Shown piece by piece: positions 11,487 to 23,682 of a stretch of 64,000 nt of DNA. The notes below the pieces were generated by a model. The model saw only the letters and a list, made by a program, of their open reading frames with translations, made no database searches and had not been told where the DNA came from. The stretch's first letter is position 1. Every line of letters begins with the position of its first letter. The translations under genes and the position numbers were made by a program. The DNA comes from Siphonodentalium dalli (Eukaryota > Mollusca > Scaphopoda > Gadilida > Siphonodentaliidae), in assembly GCA_032622095.1 (NCBI GenBank), contig CP136064.1, positions 192,603,948 through 192,667,947 of the forward strand. Reading direction: 5' to 3'.

Positions 11487-12808
11487 ATCTGCAGCCCTCT
11501 TCCATGTTTCTAATCTGTCAGTTCAGTGTTATTCACCAAACCTCACAATGCAAACACCATAATAGGATGTCTTAATCATACATGTACATGTCATTCTGTA
11601 TCAAAAATATATTGGTTGTCATTTTTATCCATTAATATCAGTGGTTCACCCAGAATATTTGAAAATAGGGGGGTGTGCCAAGGCTATATTATGTGTACAT
11701 AGCATTATCTAAGTCACCAAGCAGTGAGAGAGGGAGAGCAGAGGGGATCAGACCTGACCTAATCAGACCAGTCTATAGACTGACATTTGCCATCAAATCT
11801 GTCATTTCGCACTAGTAATGAACAGATTAACTGGAACGGCAATCGGAAAAGGCCGATATTTGGTTATTAGTATGTAATCGGAATAGACAAAAAATCCATC
11901 AGTACCAATGACATGTCTTTGGTATATAATACATGTATATTCAGTTTGTTTCAACTAGCTTTTAAGGTGTTATAAGTACCAGTCTATTAAATTTGAAAAT
12001 ATAGAGCTGACTGAGATAACCATATTACACAAAGACCGTGGTGGGTGAATGGTAATAGCTTCGCCTTCATGACCACATGAACGAAAACATGTCTTGCGTG
12101 GTAGAGTACATGACTAGATGCATGGCCGCAATATTCAAAACACAGTTTTAGAATCATTGACGGTTCACAATCATAATAATTAACCCCGTTCAAAAAATGA
12201 GGACTTGTACCATTTAAATCAGATTTGTTTGTATTGTCAAAGCGAATATTCTATTATATTGTCATACATGATTCTATCGACTACGTGCCTGTAAATCTAT
12301 TCCTGTTATGAAATTAACTGCGCCCAACATCTTTTAAACAAATAAATATCGGTCGGGTATATCAATTCAGGGTTTCCAATAAAGGGGCCACGAGCGCCTC
12401 TTAGGGCCCAGTTACACATTTGAAGACTAAATTCCCCTCAGACAATGATAATCCCAATACCTAATCCACATATTAAAGCCAACATCACCTTTGTATCTCC
12501 CACATAATATACATGTACAACCAGTAGGTAGTAATAAACGACGATAATTTTATTTATTGGCTAATGATGACCACTAGTGAACCATTTTTTTTAAAAATAA
12601 TTCTTATTTCCATATTCTGAAAGATATAATTTTAGTGGACATCGCTTAAGGCCACGTGGTTGATTCCACCTGGTTATGTCCAAATTACTAGTACTGTGTA
12701 GTACATTGTCAAATATCACACTGTTCTGACTCATACATGTAAGTTATGATTATATAGACCAGGTCCAGATGTTAGCTGCTGAAGGTTGGTCAGCATGTTT
12801 TCATGAAT
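11487..12808. other. intergenic sequence, nothing resolved
   Basis: AT-rich non-coding sequence between the two divergent genes. I see no convincing exon or complete repeat. Confidence 0.3.
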
Positions 12809-12816
12809 GTAGTAAA

Positions 12817-13803
12817 GAGTGTTTAAACGATTAATCAACTAATCGAAATCGATGCGATTATTAAATTAGTCGATCCCAAAATCTGCTAGTCGACTAGTCG
12901 GGAAAAAGCAGTACCTGCTGTCAGTACCTATCATGACAGCAGTGCCATTGCACGGCCATATTATCATGTAATCTGTAACAGTTAACACATATTAACTTCT
13001 TAAAGCCTTATTGCATTGTTCCTTTAACAATGCAACTGCCAGTCATGCACGGGCAGTGAACTCCATGAACTGAACTGAACCCAATGTATGCACGTGTAGG
13101 CGCAGTTTCTTTTATGTTGATCATCAAAGACATGTTCAAAGTGTCGCTGCCGACTGAACACTGTCTAGTTCCATCCCAGACGCAATTGACCAGTGATAAC
13201 TTCTCACTGTTGCACATGTAATACTGGAGTAATGATGCAACAAAATGTTTTCAATGATATACGAAACATAATTCGCGACAAGTCAAGCTGGTAAAGCCAA
13301 CTCAGTAACTAAATAAATTCTAGATCATTCTTATACACATACCCCCGCAACCCCCGACCCCCCCCCCCCCCCCCCGCAACACATGAGGCACCAATTCAGA
13401 GAGACAATAGAACACACCCGACATCTCGTTAGCGAGACTTACGAAGGAGACTTGCCTATTTATTTCCAGGTTACCGGCGACAATTTTTGTTTAAATAAAA
13501 TGTTTTTATTACCTGCATTCCCCAAACCGTGAGATTATATGGAGGTTGCAGGAGAGCCGGGTTTAATACATCAAATTGGGAGACTCACGGGCAAAACGGA
13601 GATTACATAGTTCACGTGCTTTCCGTTTGAACGTTCTGACACGGAAGAGTTGGATACTCGAAACTGCGATGCCACATGGCCCATTTTATACGTCATATGG
13701 GCATAGAAATGGGAACTCTTACAAGCGTCAGACTAGTCGACTAGTAGTTGATTACCTCTGGCGACTAGTCGATTCCTTAAAATCGCTAATTGTTTCAACA
13801 CTA
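12817..13803. mobile_element. hAT-like non-autonomous element with 8-bp target duplication
   Basis: The left end GAGTGTTTAAACGATTAATC and the complement of the right end (TAGTGTTGAAACAATTAGCG) form terminal inverted repeats, followed at both ends by repeated CTAGTCGACTAGTCG-like palindromes. The flanking GTAGTAAA is duplicated (12809-12816 and 13804-13811). An 8-bp duplication plus a TAGTGTTGAAAC-type end is characteristic of hAT elements. The interior has an 18-C tract and no transposase that I can recognise. Confidence 0.82.
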
Positions 13804-13867
13804 GTAGTAAAGTAGGACATAAATATAAATTACGAACAGTTTCCCCTATACTGTTGTTGGTGTCGGT

Positions 13868-14050
13868 ACAGTGGTACTCTCAGGTGCCTAATAGTGTGAG
13901 CATGATTATTAATTTTGGAAAAAATTACTGACGATAACTATTATTTGGCATTGAGACAGAGAAATTGTCATCAGCATTATTAACTTCACCCATCTTCACC
14001 CATCACTATTACTAGGCCATCACAATTATTAGTCACCTGAGAGTACGGAA
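13868..14050. mobile_element. short MITE with 28-bp terminal inverted repeats
   Basis: GGTACTCTCAGGTGCCTAAT at the left is inverted as ATTAGTCACCTGAGAGTAC at the right. The interior is AT-rich and non-coding. The same GGTACTCTCGGGCACC-type end opens the element at 16818. Confidence 0.65.
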
Positions 14051-14589
14051 ACCTTTCAGTACATTTATTTTACTCATGGATTTAACTGGACGTTTTTAGT
14101 GTAGTTTCTGTCTGTATTGTTACGTCCAAGATCCCAGTAATGTATTAATGTAGGACACCATCAATAGTATAGTGTCAAATGACAACACTCTCACACTACA
14201 TGTACTTTTTAACCCTTTATTCAGTGTGTTAATAATAATAATAATTATGATTCCTTGCCTTTTTCTACTTGTAAGACCATAGACTTTCAGAATTTGGACT
14301 TTAATCAACGACTAATTTACTAATACCAGATAAAAATTCGCAGTTAGTTGATGGACATTTTCCCCCAGTGGCCACAGGGGTCCCATTCCCCCAAACCCAA
14401 GTGGACACATTGACCTTGTTACACTACCGGTACATGCAATATTGGTGAGCAATCAGTGAATAGTGATAAGCCAAGGGCACTTCGAGGGATTTGATGCTAT
14501 CTGCTGGTACATGTATATCAATTTATCAAACATGCATGATAAAATGTTTAATACCGTTATTGCTATACGGTACATGAAATTTTATTAAC

Positions 14590-15270
14590 CTGGTTAACTT
14601 TATCAATTCTCCCTAGATCATGCCATGAATCTCTACTCTGGCTAATGCCTGTAGATCCTATTCCAACAGTACAAAACCTGGGAACTTTTAAAAGTTTTAA
14701 TAGGGAACCTTGTCCTTATAAAGTCGAAAAAATAATGCAGGGAAGATATCTCTTAGTTATTACCTGTTCGTTATAAATAATGACATTAATGTACTTCACT
14801 GTAGGTGACGGACCCAACTCCAAACTCAAAATTGCATGCTTTTATGTGACTTTTTGAGCCAATATCGCAATTAACATTCAATTAATTACACAGGAGAAAT
14901 TCCATAATTGTACTAGTAAGCGACGCAAAGCAAAATTTTTCACAAGAAACTTAAATTGTGAAATCTCGAGTTAGGACCATCACATACAGTGAAGTACGTT
15001 ATTAAGGAACAGGTATTATAGTGTTGTCCCCTATTACCGGTGTATATTGTATTTTCGTGTTTTTCTGCATTAAATTGCATATTTTAAATTCTTGGTTATT
15101 TAATAACTAAGAAATTAATCCCCACATTATTTTTTGACTTTATAAGGTTCCCTGTTAAAACTTCAAAAAGATCCCAGGTTTTGCACTGGTGGAATATGAT
15201 CTCTACGGTGTTAGCCAGAGTTGCGATTCATGGCATGATCTAAATTCTCCCCAACCTGGGCAACTTTATC
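14590..15270. repeat. imperfect 680-bp palindrome
   Basis: Left-arm blocks (ATCATGCCATGAATCTCTAC, GACTTTATAAGG-type block, CTTCACTGTAGGTGACGGAC) recur inverted in the right arm, which carries an extra stretch of about 100 bp. A half copy lies at 26050-26285. This looks like an old fold-back element. Confidence 0.7.
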
Positions 15271-16285
15271 ACAATTTTCAGGAACGTCATGCATCAACGA
15301 CTTCGACATAGAATGATAGATCAAAGAGGTATTATGTCTTTTTATGATAACAGCATTAAACAGGTCACTACTCTCCTAGTGACCTATTTAGTATTTCAGT
15401 TGATTAAAACAGTTCACCGTACGATGCGAACCGTAGTGCTTATACAGTGCGATTGCAGTCACCAGTTGGAATTTTGTTGTGCAAATATTTACACCAATTG
15501 ATTCGCATCGAATTATAATTTGTATAATAATGTAAGTCCTGTTTTAGTGTTTAGCCTTTAGGTACCTACCGTAGTCTCTCTTTATCATAAGGCTCATTCT
15601 CACAATAAGCGTGCAATTTGGATTTTAGAAAATGATAAAATAAAAGTGTCGTTATCTCAACGAATTTAACATGGTTTTAACTTTTAAAGACACGCATCGG
15701 TACAATTACAAAACGCATGGGTGCAATCATCATACTACTGATTGTCGTGTTATAGTTGATCATATGCAGGAATGCGAAAACGAAATATTTCATTTTGTAA
15801 CATCCGTGACAATCACAGTGCTGGTTCCAAAAAAGGAATTGTATGTAAAGTATGACTTAATAAATACAAATGTTACTCATTTATGAACGCTATATGGGTG
15901 TGCTTTCGTTCGACTGCGTTCGGTCGATTCTCTTTATTAGTTTATGTCATCTACAAACACATAGAAAACAATACCAGGGGGAATTTTTGAAACCTTGTAC
16001 TAAAATAAAACAATATATACCCATTCATTACTGTTATTTAAAACCACACAACAAAACTGAAGATCCAATTGTATTTTCTTGCAATATCAATGCTATAGGT
16101 ATGCTGATTCAATGGTCTTGCTAAGCATAAATTGAAAACTTTGCTAATTTGCTGAAGAGCCAGCTGTGGGGTAATGTAACGGATGTTACAAAACATGATT
16201 ATATTCTTTCTTGCGGAGATAATCTATACCTGTTAACAAAAGAATATCTAAAGAATGCATGATATCTTTTATATTAAATAGTGTT
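15271..16285. other. intergenic sequence, nothing resolved
   Basis: It contains a 71-codon open frame (15671-15886) with no recognisable domain, start context or splice signals. I treat the region as non-coding. Confidence 0.3.
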
Positions 16286-16385
16286 AGTTAGGCCAAAAAA
16301 AAAAGATTGTATGTTTCCGATAACGGAGTGAAAAAATTAGGGTAGGTAGGTAGGGAATTTTTTTTTTTTTTTTTTTATTTTGATA
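16286..16385. mobile_element. SINE-like fragment (GGTAGGTAGG / poly-T)
   Basis: GGCCAAAAAAAAAAGATTG is followed by GGTAGGTAGGTAGGG and a poly-T run. Similar tracts occur at 17515, 20590 and 25665, where GTCGGCGG-type words precede a T run. The resemblance is to short retroposons; family unknown. Confidence 0.4.
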
Positions 16386-16817
16386 TTTTTTATCCAGCTG
16401 CAGAAATATTGAATTACCTCGACCAAAGTGACATAAAATGCCAACTTGTGTTGTGGGGAAAGTATTACTTGATAAATACAGTGGAAATATACATTAAGAT
16501 TGATGAAAGATCAAACTTACTTCATGCTTAAGTATGTTATTTATTATTCACATACCACATTTTCATAAATTTTGCTATAAACATGGTACGAAATTGATGT
16601 CACTAACTTTTATTAGAATTTTACCCATAATACTGCCATTATACCATACTTGTATTGTGATGACTACATCTTGTATGGAGGTAGCCAGTACATCCAACCT
16701 AGCATGCCTGGTCTTTGGAAACAGTAGCTGTATCCCTACTTAAACATATGTGGTGATAACCTCTATACAATTATATATACAGATACACTCACACCATGTC
16801 TGTTGATAGTGTTCCTA

Positions 16818-17235
16818 CCGGTACTCTCGGGCACCAAATAAAAGTGCAGCCCCAAATAATAGTGCAGGGGGAAAATTACATTGAAAGTTAATAACAGTAC
16901 AGACCCAAATAATAGCACAGGGGAAACTCTTGAGCAAAACATCAACTATAGTTAAAAAATTTATAGTACATGTAGGTGAAGCATAGGAATCAACAAAGTA
17001 TGTGCCATGTAGTGTTTTATTCAATATTTAAATGTTCATATGTATGCCATAATGTAATTGAATATGTACATGGATAAAATTATAAGCTCATCAATTTGGT
17101 ATCGGAATCATATAGAAATCTTGAGTTTGTGCTGATTTCAATTTTCATAGCCTCAAAAATAATAAACTTGCAGACTCAAATAATCACTGTGCAGGAGGGA
17201 AATTTCCTGAGAAAATAATAAATGTGCATGCATGT
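16818..17235. repeat. element rich in the phrase CAAATAATAGTGCAGG
   Basis: The phrase occurs at about 16834, 16853, 16910 and 17178 with variations, after an opening GGTACTCTCGGGCACC. It resembles the phrase-repeat element ends elsewhere in the window; the right boundary is uncertain. Confidence 0.4.
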
Positions 17236-18639
17236 TTATTTGGAATCCATGAGTATGTTCCATAAGTCCCAATCAAGGCATACAGGTGAAACAGGCATGA
17301 GATCCACTCTCATGAAATTAAAATTGCAAAATTCATGCCCATCAATCCAAAACCCATCTCACACCTTTGAGTTAGGATGTTACTTTTAGGGGGCTTTTGA
17401 GACAACAGTCATTTCATGGTCACTTTTCGCAGGTATATGTTAGAAACCATGTGTTTTGCACACTAATGATTATCAATATTTATGAGCATTAGTAGTAAAA
17501 ACATTAAAAAAATTTTTTTGACTTTTCTCAAAATATCAATAAAAAGATTAAGGTCGGCGGGTTATTTTTAGGGTCGGTCGATGTACAGAAACATAGCATC
17601 TTTTTTTTTTTACCTTAGGCAAATTCGCGAGTGTTTTGCACGTTTATAACATATATGTACATACATATACATGTATGGTTCTAGGGGCAGGCTGGATGAA
17701 GTAGGGTAGATGGTTCTCTTGTGAGGAGCAAATGAACAAGCACACATGTATAAGATGAAACATTTTAATGAACAAAGGTGTCGAACATTGGAGCTGGTCG
17801 TCAGTTGATGTTATCGAATGCGATAACTACAACATCCTCCTCCAAAATTCTGAACATTCTGGCAGATTTTCCAACTGGTAACGGAGGTTTCAATACCATC
17901 AAAATATCCATTGGGCTCATCCACAACACATCCGGCGACTTGGGCCATCTGAACAAATTTTTGCTCCGCTCCATGAATGAAATTTCTATTTCACCCTCAT
18001 CAACATCGCCGATTTTGCCCACAAACCAATCAACTTCTTAAGTGGCTGCAACGAATTCACCAACAGAATAATTCATAGGTGTGTCGGTATTCCGCTTGTC
18101 CTGGGCAACACTGAGCACGGGGACCCACAATCGACCAGCTATCGCATTTATTATCAGTAATGCAAACGTTACAATAGCATGTTTCTCGAATAATAGGCCG
18201 ATCCTTATCATCCACAGCAAATGCATGTAACTTCATCGTACCAGGAACTGTGAAGCATTTCCAGGATTCCATTTCGCTACTTTTATTTGCGCACTCTTCT
18301 CTATTCACAAAGAAATAGGTTATGGCAGACTGCGACGACCTGGCCCAATCATAAAAATTGTTAGCATCCTGAATAACCGCCCCACCTGTCTTGGTTGCAG
18401 CATCAGCTTGCCTTTTAGCAGTACCGCCTATGTCGTCGCAGGGGCCTTTACCATGGCCACTCTCGAAATAGTTCCATGTGGCCCTACAGCCAAACAACTG
18501 CTCGTGATTATGGACAGCATAAAATATGTACTTGTTGCGATATTGGCTTGTGGGGCTGTCTGTCCAATAATGGACATAATTTATTTGAATAAGATCAATG
18601 GCAGCATCATCTAACTTGAAAAGTTTCTCGATGATAGCA

Positions 18640-19130
18640 AGAATGGTTGAAAATGTGGGCTGTGGTCCGTGCTAAAGGATTTAAGTGCAAAATCCTAGAT
18701 GGCCACTGGTGGCTATGTTTTTTTTAAAATCACTCGTTCCCATCTACGTGTCAATGTTCATAGCAAATGTCATGAATATTGGATGACAAATGTGGGCTGT
18801 AGCCCGTGCTAAAGGATTTAAGTGAAAAGTCCAAGATGGCCACCAGCGGCCATGTTTTAAAAGGGTGTGGCCAAAATCAGTCGTTCCTACCTACATGTCA
18901 ATGAAAATGTGCTTGACCATAATGACTATTTCCCATTTACATTTCAATGTACACATTCGTCAAGTTAGGCTAATATTAACTTGATGAGAATGCATGTTCT
19001 AAAGAATGATATGCTAAACCCAAGATGGCGAAAGCCATGTTTTTCCATGGAAATGTCCACAAGTACTCTTTCAGATCTACATATTTTAAATGTATTAATG
19101 GTATACAACAATTTTCACGATGAATGGATA
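18640..19130 (-). repeat. family F array units, inverted orientation
   Basis: Three units with ATGGCCACTGGTGGC / GATGGCCACCAGCGGCCATG and CCATCTACGTGTCAATG are the reverse complement of the 34768-38465 array unit. They interrupt the transposon gene. Confidence 0.7.
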
Positions 19131-19189
19131 AATGCCTCCTAGTTGGTGGACCCAACTAATCAAACAGAGCTAGACGCTCTCGCTCTGAT

Positions 19190-19635
19190 AATAAAAGTCA
19201 GGTTTACGGACTAAATGTCTCCCATCTACATCTACATGATACTCCATCGCCCTCAATGTGATGAGGATTATGTGGAGGTCCAGGTGCTCCCACGGCCGAG
19301 TAACTTTATAACCCTGTGGTGACTCCAGTAGCGTTCTTTAACGTGCACACACCGAGGCGTGTACACGGGTCAGCCATTAATGTCCGCGCCCGATCGGACA
19401 GCGTACTGCACCCACGACAACAATGTCACAACATACCTGGACAAGTGTTGTAATGGGGGGAAGTCGGCATTTTGCATTCGGATCTTGATTCAGTGATCTC
19501 GAATGAGACTTTTCAGCCTGACAAACTTGGTATCTGACCGAGTTCTGATTTTTGTCAGAATACCCTGACCAGGTTGCGATCCCCGGTCCGATAGCACGAG
19601 AGACCAGTACGCTACCTCTCGGCTACCGACTATCC
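19190..19635 (-). mobile_element. tRNA-derived SINE
   Basis: On the minus strand the head 19631-19566 reads like a Ser/Leu tRNA. It has an A-box-like TAGCCGAGAGGTAGC and, about 30 bases later, a B-box-like GGGGATCGCAACC. A body follows with TTCTTTAACGTGCAC (plus strand). No intact tRNA fold is claimed. Confidence 0.6.
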
Positions 19636-20589
19636 CAGATTGTTTTTAAACTGCATATTCCAGGATGGCCACCGGTGCAGGGAAATTTCCAGGGCTGTTT
19701 TGATACCTGTTACAGGTATGGGCGCCCAAACTCAAGAAGCCCAAATGTCCCCAAATTCCTAGTGGACAATATTGAGTCAACCTGAATTTTCCAAAGCTAT
19801 TCAATTTCAACAATACATTATGTAAATAAAAAATCTGCGGTTGCAATAGAGCCTTTATTTGCATGTTTAATTTTGAAATCAGAAATATTATGTCATATTT
19901 ATATAATACATGTATACATGTATGTATCTGTGTTGGTTCAGTGTAGAAGCCTTATTAAGTTATATGGAGATACATGCATCTTCTGCTGGAAACAGGTGTC
20001 CCCAAATTATCTCTGGATTCTTCCCTGCACCGGTGGCCATGTTTGTTGCAATGTGTGGCAAAAACCACTCTTTCCCATCTAATGTCAATGCCACAGGGGC
20101 TTGTTCTTTAATTTCTCCCCACCATGAAAACACATCCACTGAAAAAAGTGTGAAAAATAATTGGCTATTTTGGGGACAAAAGGCACAAAACACATGTCAC
20201 AAATTCGTTTTAATACAATGAAGGGATACATACACGTTTGTATGTCGGGTTTATCAATGGGACATTTAATTTCTACCCTTGATTTCTTTTACAAACAAGC
20301 TGCCGCTTGTATAAATGTCAACGACGAACGATTTTGGATTTACAGAAATACTTCCGGGTTTGGAAGGGAGGTAACTCACTATTAAATAAACGGGTATATA
20401 AAAACACGCACCGGAACATTTCCGCGGATTGTTTTCATTCGACAATTGGAAAGGATGGGAGGCTGTCACCGGGGAAGGGGTTGTACAAATATAATTTTGA
20501 CAATCAATAACTTAACAATAAGCGATTTATTCATTCAATATTCGAGCCACTTTTTGGCGTTCCTATCGTCAATCTTTCAATAAAAATAT
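19636..20589. other. insert sequence within the decayed transposon gene
   Basis: Contains one more family-F-like unit (CACCGGTGGCCATGTTTGTT near 20030) and a TATATAAAA word at 20395. No gene recognised. Confidence 0.35.
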
Positions 20590-20725
20590 GTACGTTTGGA
20601 CCCAAATATGTGGGTCGGCGGAAAATATAAAATAAAAACAATTTTTACAATTTTTTTTTTTTAGGTCGGGGGGTTTTCCACTAGGTCGGCGGATCCGTAA
20701 ACCACAAAATCAAAAAACCGTGGCC
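20590..20725. mobile_element. GTCGGCGG / poly-T short retroposon fragment
   Basis: GTGGGTCGGCGGAAAAT, a T-run and TAGGTCGGCGGATCC abut the end of the DFSENY reading frame exactly, which suggests the insertion truncated it. Confidence 0.45.
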
Positions 20726-21937
20726 TAATACACCACCATTGGATGCAAGGTAACTTGGGTCTGTGACCAGTAGGCGCTTTGAATTTCGTCGGCCGATTTG
20801 CAACTATAATTCTCACTGAAGTCCATTTGAACTACAAGTTCATTATTGGGGAGGTTCTCTTTGAGTTCCTTCAGTTGCTTGTATTGTGCTTTTAATCGAA
20901 ATACATGTTCTTTGAAAGCACTAATCTCATCTGCCCATACCCGAATGAAGTCGTCGCATTTCTTCTTCAACAATTTTAGTTTTGTTTCTGTCATCAACCA
21001 GAACACGCTTCCACAATGAGAACCAAACGGTTTCGGGGATCTTCTGCAAATCAACGGAATCACATTACTTCAGATGCTGGTCAGGATTGACAGAAACATT
21101 CAAGCCGTAGCTTTTCAACATTTTGAGTTTCAGTGCAACATTCTGGTGTTTAGAACAGAGGCAACAATTCCGCTTCAAAAAATTAGCCGGCAGTACTAGT
21201 ACATGCTTTGGCCTCAGGCGGCAGAAAGAAGCAAATGAGATAACACATTTCGGATTTTCGTCAGTAAATTTTCGATGCAAATTCTCCAAATAATCTGTCA
21301 AAATCCTCTTCTGAATTTTAGACAGGCCAACTTTTTTACAGTCCTTCTTCCCAGGGAGTGATACAATTATCTTCCCTTTCCATAAAAGTCACAACCCGCG
21401 TGCGGAACTTCCCAAGAACACGATACTTCTGTTTTGACGCAAAGTTAATTCCCTTTTTGATTACTGTGCTCAAGCGATTCCGGGAGGTTTCCTTGCAGTT
21501 TGACAACATAAGGACAAGATCGCGCTTTTTATCCCTGCGATCACGTGGGCGGATAGTCGGACTATACTTTGGAAGAAATTGATAACATCTAACTAAACTT
21601 CCTGCTGATTACAGCATGAATCATCGCGATTTCTTCGCCGGCGACAGTATCGGAAGTTACATATACATGCAACCCGTGATTGACGTTTACATTCTCACTC
21701 ACAGACCGGGACATGAAATCATTGCAAATTGGAACACATATAGCTTAGCGTTTTGTTGCCCAACATCGGCATCACCATTTGCACGCTTTTGCTGAGAATG
21801 AGCCATAACTCACTTGTGCCAGTTGTGGTATCGTGTTGCGACTCAATTGCATGAATCATTGAATGCACAGTTGTTGGAAACTTGTCAAAAAACCCGAAAA
21901 GAGATGTCACCACCCCTACTTATTAATATAATTGACA

Positions 21938-22295
21938 AGTAGGGAAAGCTACCGAGCCCACCCATCTCCCATCAAACCATGTCACCGCTCGTTTCGTGTT
22001 CAATTGCATCAATAAAAACATTAATTTCAGAAAAGTACCACATCCTAGTAATAAAACATATATTTCTTTTCATGTTTTAATACCGTAAGTGCAGTAGAAA
22101 ATTATCACTTTATAATTACTTTTATCGTATACAACATCCGAAAACAACTGTGCAACTGTGGGCTGTCGATTCCACGAGTCGCCATCCGAGAGTCAAGGGC
22201 AGATAATTTCAAATGCTATTATCTGCGCTTGACTCTCGGATGGCGACTCGTGGAATCAGCGAGCCGCTGTTGTTTGGGAAGTAGCTTTCCCTACG
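21938..22295. mobile_element. small TIR element with central 40-bp-arm hairpin
   Basis: GTAGGGAAAGCTAC at the left and GTAGCTTTCCCTAC at the right are exact inverses. The interior has a strong hairpin at about 22156-22256 (GATTCCACGAGTCGCCATCC inverted after a 10-base loop). Confidence 0.65.
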
Positions 22296-22306
22296 GATTC
22301 TAGACG

Positions 22307-23682
22307 TTTCGTACCATGGTCGTTTCGTACCTGGACGTTTCGTACCATCTGGTCGTTTCGTACCATATTTCTTGGTCATTTCGTACCGCATTGTTTGGTC
22401 GTTTCGTACCATGTAGAAAATCAATTGGTCGTTTCGTACCATGTAGAAAAATCAATTGGTCGTTTCGTACCATGTGTTGTACCATGTTGGGAATGGGGGG
22501 AAACAGTATTAATTTCATAACAGTTTCGAACATGCCTTCAACAGACCACTGGTGGAGATGCCGCCGTTTTCGTAGTTGCTCCACAAGCAGAATAGTTGCG
22601 CCTGGTTCTCCCGATACTGGAGTCTTTGGTACCTTTTCATCTTTTTTTCCCCAACCAACTTTACAGTCATGTCTGTCGTTGCCGATTCCTTCTTGAGCAT
22701 TGGAACCAGGATATAGTACGGGACGTTTGTTGCCTTGTTTTTCCACCTCTGGTAGTAGCTTTTTTATGGACTTCCATGTTGCCTTTTCAAAGTCCATTGT
22801 CACTGTCTTCACCGCAAGTTGATCTGGCAGTAGTTTTAGCAGTGATTCGAAGACCTGAAATGACAAAATATCATGTTGTAATATTTAAATGAAATAAATA
22901 TCATGTTATAATTAAATGTCATATTGTAATATTTCCAAATTATTTGTGAACAAACTCATTTTATTTAGTTACCTGAATTAAGTTAATTGTAGAAATTATA
23001 TTTGAAACTATTATCTATTATCTATATACATTTTACAGATTGTTTTTAAATATTAAGTTAAGTTGATGTTCAAAATAAAATTGTATAATATATACGAGTA
23101 CTAACCTTCACATTGAAGATCGTGTTGACGCGGACGAACCTCTCTGGAACAGTCTATACAATTAACGTCGGAGAGAAAGTCAGACATGATTGTGAGATGA
23201 ATGATGAAATGATGGGGAATCTCATGTTACTTATAGGATTCCAACAAAAACAACTCACGAAAAGGTGTGATCAAGAAGCCAGGTGGTAATTAGTGGTAAT
23301 CAGTAAGAGCTCACCTCTTGTTTATACAGCGTGATTAGTATTAACACTTGTTGTAAAAACATCTCATAAGATCTTTCCCGCAGTCAATCAGATGAATACT
23401 ATTGTCAGCGTGATTGTTATTCACATTCGATGTAAGCAAATCTCATAAGATCTTTCGCCGCATTCCAGAACATGAATAATTATACATACATAATATAAAT
23501 ATATATATAAAATACCGTGTTTTCCCCATTTCCAACACATGGTACGAAACGACCAATTGATTTTCTACATGGTACGAAACGACCAAACAATGCGGTACGA
23601 AACGACCAAGAAATATGGTACGAAACGACCAGATGGTACGAAACGACCAAGTACGAAACGACCATGGTACGAAACGTCCTGT
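22307..23682. mobile_element. Mutator-like element with phrase-repeat terminal inverted repeats
   Basis: The left end 22307-22475 holds at least seven copies of GGTCGTTTCGTACC separated by short variable spacers. The right end 23537-23682 holds the same series inverted (GGTACGAAACGACC), with the same spacers in the same order. Between them is a minus-strand fragment resembling a MULE transposase. The ends are therefore long terminal inverted repeats built from a tandem word, an arrangement known from fold-back elements. No target duplication could be identified because both flanks are rearranged. Confidence 0.78.
22495..22880 (-). pseudogene. MULE-type transposase fragment
   Basis: A minus-strand frame reads VFESLLKLLPDQLAVKTVTM then DFEKATWKSIKKLLPEVE, matching the pattern of the MULE transposase domain (second catalytic Asp in T/MDFE followed by an amphipathic helix). 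The expected FHW/Cys-His continuation is missing; the frame instead runs through unrelated sequence into the terminal repeat. An acceptor-like TTTTGTCATTTCAG precedes it and a donor-like AAGGTTAGT lies at about 23105, suggesting a former intron. Confidence 0.55.

Larger units (their letters stand above)
17801..21913 (-). pseudogene. decayed DFSENY/HGKGP-type transposon protein gene, interrupted
   Basis: Minus-strand fragments in collinear order form one disrupted protein. 21582-21360 is a basic region with LMLSNCKETSRNR. 21301-21065 has a Cys-rich block (KRNCCLCSKHQN). 21063-20725 has VVQMDFSENYSCKSADEIQS. After a break, 18660-18500 has HYWTDSPTSQYRN, 18497-18057 has FESGHGKGPCDDIGGTAKRQ, and 18022-17801 is a C-terminal MGKIGDVDEGEIEISF segment. 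I recognise this as a repeat-borne protein common in mollusc and cnidarian genomes; the superfamily is not certain. Stops and frameshifts separate the pieces, and about 2 kb of other repeats (18660-20725) sits inside. A fragment at 21913-21719 may be its N-terminus. It is non-functional as it stands. Confidence 0.72.

Noticed and set aside
15671-15886. 71-codon open frame with several His/Cys residues
   Set aside because: No zinc-finger spacing, no conserved motif and no exon signals.
18408-18614. Plus-strand open frame opposite the HGKGP frame
   Set aside because: The minus strand carries the recognisable conserved motifs, so the plus frame is a shadow.
19566-19631. Functional tRNA-Ser or tRNA-Leu gene on the minus strand
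   Set aside because: A- and B-box-like words are present, but acceptor and T-stem pairing is poor and a SINE body follows.
20388-20470. TATATAAAA box followed by GC-richer sequence as a promoter for the ARHGEF10-like gene
   Set aside because: It lies inside repeat sequence interrupting a transposon gene, 7.4 kb from the first coding exon, with no donor or conserved start to support it.
22209-22480. Open frames with periodic VRNDQ / YETT residues, and a CRISPR-like look of evenly repeated words
   Set aside because: They are translations of the GGTCGTTTCGTACC word array in a transposon end; spacers are short, partly identical and mirrored at the other end, so this is not CRISPR.
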